This document shows, in pieces, positions 62,201 to 64,000 of a stretch of 64,000 nucleotides of DNA; within the stretch, counting starts at the first letter, position 1, and every line of letters begins with the position of its first letter. Source of the stretch: Arion vulgaris (Eukaryota > Mollusca > Gastropoda > Stylommatophora > Arionidae). The DNA lies in assembly GCA_020796225.1 (NCBI GenBank), contig CM036755.1, positions 19,152,817 to 19,216,816 on the forward strand. The letters run 5' to 3'. The notes under the pieces were generated by a model, which was not told where the DNA came from, did not search any database, and saw only the letters and a list, made by a program, of their open reading frames with translations. The translations under genes and the position numbers were made by a program.

Positions 62201-64000
62201 AATGAGGAACTTATAGAGAGAACGAGACAGAATAGAGGGACTGAGATGGTATGATAGTGTCACAAATGAGGAACTTATAGAGAGAACGAGACAGAATAGA
62301 GGTACTGAGATGGTATGATAGGGTCACAAATGAGGAACTTATGGAAGAACGAGACAGAATAGAGGGACTGAGATGGTATGATAGGGTCACAAATGAGGAA
62401 CTTATAGAAGAACGAGACAGAATAGAGGACTGAGATGGTATGATAGGGTCATAAATGAGGAACTTATAGAGAGAACAAGACAGAATAGAGGGGCTGAGAT
62501 GGTATGATAGGGTCACAAATGAGGAACTTATAGAAGAACGAGACAGAATAGAGGACTAGAGATGGTATGATAGGGTCACAAATGAGGAACTTATGGAGAG
62601 AACGAGACAGAATAGAGGGACTGAGATGGTATGATAGGGTCACAAATGAGGAACTTATAGAGAGACCGAGACAGAATAGAGGACTGAGGATGGTATGATA
62701 GGGTCAAATGAGGAACTTATAGAGAAACAGAGACAGAATAGAGGGACTGAGATGGTATGATAGTGTCACAAATGAGGAACTATGGAGATAACAAGACAGA
62801 ATAGGGGACTGAGATGGTATGATAGTGTCACAAATGAGGAACTTATGGAGAGAACGAGACAGAATAGAGGGACTGAGATGGTATGATAGGTCACAAATGA
62901 GGAACTTATGGAGAGCGAGACAGAATAGAGGACTGAGATGGTATGATAGGGTCACAAATGAGGAACTTATAGAAGAACAGACAGAATAGAGGGACTGAGA
63001 TGGTATGATAGGGTCACAAATGAGGAACTTATGGAGAGAGAACAAGACAGAATAGAGAGACTGAGATGGTATGATAGGGTCACAAATAGGAACTTATAGA
63101 GAACGAGACAGAATAGAGGACTGAGATGGTATGATAGGGTCACAAATGAGGAACTTATAGAGAGACCGAGACAGAATAGAGGGACTGAGATGGTATGATA
63201 GTGTCACAAATGAGAAACTTATGGAGAGAACAGAATAGAGGGACTGAGATGGTATGATAGGGTCACAAATGAGAACTTATAGAGAGAGCAGACAGAATAG
63301 AGGGACTGTGATGGTATGATAGGGTCACAAATGAGGGAAATTATGGAGAGAACGAGACAGAATAGAGGACTGAGATGGTATGATAGGGTCACAAATGAGG
63401 AACTATAGAAGACGAGACAGAATAGAGGACTGTGATGGTATGATAGGGTCTCAAATGAGGAACTTATGGAAGAACGAGACAGAATAGAGGACTGTGATGG
63501 TATGATAGGGTCACAATGAGGAACTTATGGAGAGAACAAGACAGAATAGAGGACTGAGATGGTATGATAGGGTCATAAATGAGGAACTTATAGAGAGAAC
63601 AAGACAGAATAGAGGAACTGAGATGGTATGATAGGGTCAAATGAGAACTATAGAGAGAACGAGACAGAATAGAGGACTGTGATGGTATGATAGGTCACAA
63701 ATGAGGAACTTATGGAAGAGACGAGACAGAATAGAGGGGCTGAGATGGTATGATAGGGTCCAAATGAGGAACTTATAGAGAAACAGACAGAATAGAGGAC
63801 TGTGATGGTATGATAGGGTCACAAATGAGGGAACTTATGGAAGACGAGACAGAATAGAGGACTGAGATGGTATGATAGGTGCAAATGAGGAACTTATAGA
63901 GAGAACGAGACAGAATAGAGGGACTGAGATGGTATGATAGTGTCACAAATGAGAACTTATGGAAGAACAAGACAGAATAGAGGGGCTGAGATGGTATGAT
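53268..64000 (+). repeat. Satellite array, 63-bp unit, about 170 copies, LINE-derived, continues beyond window
   Basis: The monomer contains GAGATGGTATGATAGGGTCA, CAAATGAGGAACTTATGGAG and AGAACGAGACAGAATAGAGG. The first four to five monomers are exactly 63 bp and translate as LRWYDRVTNEELMERTRQNR plus G, the LINE motif RWYDRVTN-EL--RT-Q. Later monomers vary between about 58 and 66 bp: GAGGACTGAG or GAGGGACTGAG, GAACGAG or GAACAAG, and single-base losses. The copy number is length divided by period. No other feature interrupts the array. Confidence 0.95.

Noticed and set aside
53261..63970. Many minus-strand open frames with SYHLSPLFCLVLSIS-type repeats
   Set aside because: These are the antisense reading of the 63-bp satellite, with no independent coding signal.

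Overview
This window is nuclear DNA from an animal. It holds one host gene embedded in a dense mosaic of transposon fragments, SINEs, minisatellites and a large satellite array. The gene is a minus-strand homologue of VIRMA (virilizer / KIAA1429), the scaffold of the m6A mRNA methyltransferase complex. I could follow 21 consecutive coding exons from the ATG at 37501 down to 427, with GT..AG splice sites and matching phases throughout. They give about 1,279 codons. Roughly the C-terminal half of the protein lies beyond the left edge. The intron-rich gene, tRNA-derived SINEs, many non-LTR (LINE) lineages, a Penelope-like element with a GIY-YIG domain and a Tigger/pogo transposon indicate an invertebrate metazoan. 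The mix of LINE tails suggests a lophotrochozoan or similar lineage, but the species cannot be fixed from the sequence.

Layout. 1-37501: VIRMA exons separated by 0.6-3.3 kb introns packed with SINE families (here called A to E), LINE 3' fragments, two clear MITEs (hAT-like at 13672-14017, piggyBac-like at 31264-31575) and about ten minisatellites. 37502-39150: 5' flank of VIRMA with a LINE fragment only about 120 bp upstream of the start codon. 39154-46375: a Tigger/pogo DNA transposon inserted in a 34-bp minisatellite. The Tigger is itself split by a 4.86-kb Penelope-like insertion (39945-44801) with a perfect 12-bp target duplication. 46376-48555: minisatellite, then a second degraded Penelope-like copy with an 11-bp target duplication. 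48556-50165: mostly unassigned. 50165-53275: several LINE fragments, one of which carries three separate internal tandem expansions. 53268-64000: a satellite array of about 170 monomers with a 63-bp period. It starts inside, and in frame with, a LINE reverse-transcriptase C-terminal coding segment.

The main biological points are as follows. (1) A 10.7-kb satellite grew from a retrotransposon coding segment, and other LINE tails in the window show the same kind of tandem amplification, often with units that are multiples of three bases. (2) The VIRMA homologue carries one large exon encoding an RS/RE/KE-rich arm of about 400 residues that human VIRMA lacks at this position. (3) There is a readable nested-insertion history (minisatellite, then Tigger, then Penelope). 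(4) Single-base indels in G or C runs, including one in a VIRMA exon, look like homopolymer errors in a long-read assembly, although genuine decay is possible in the transposons.
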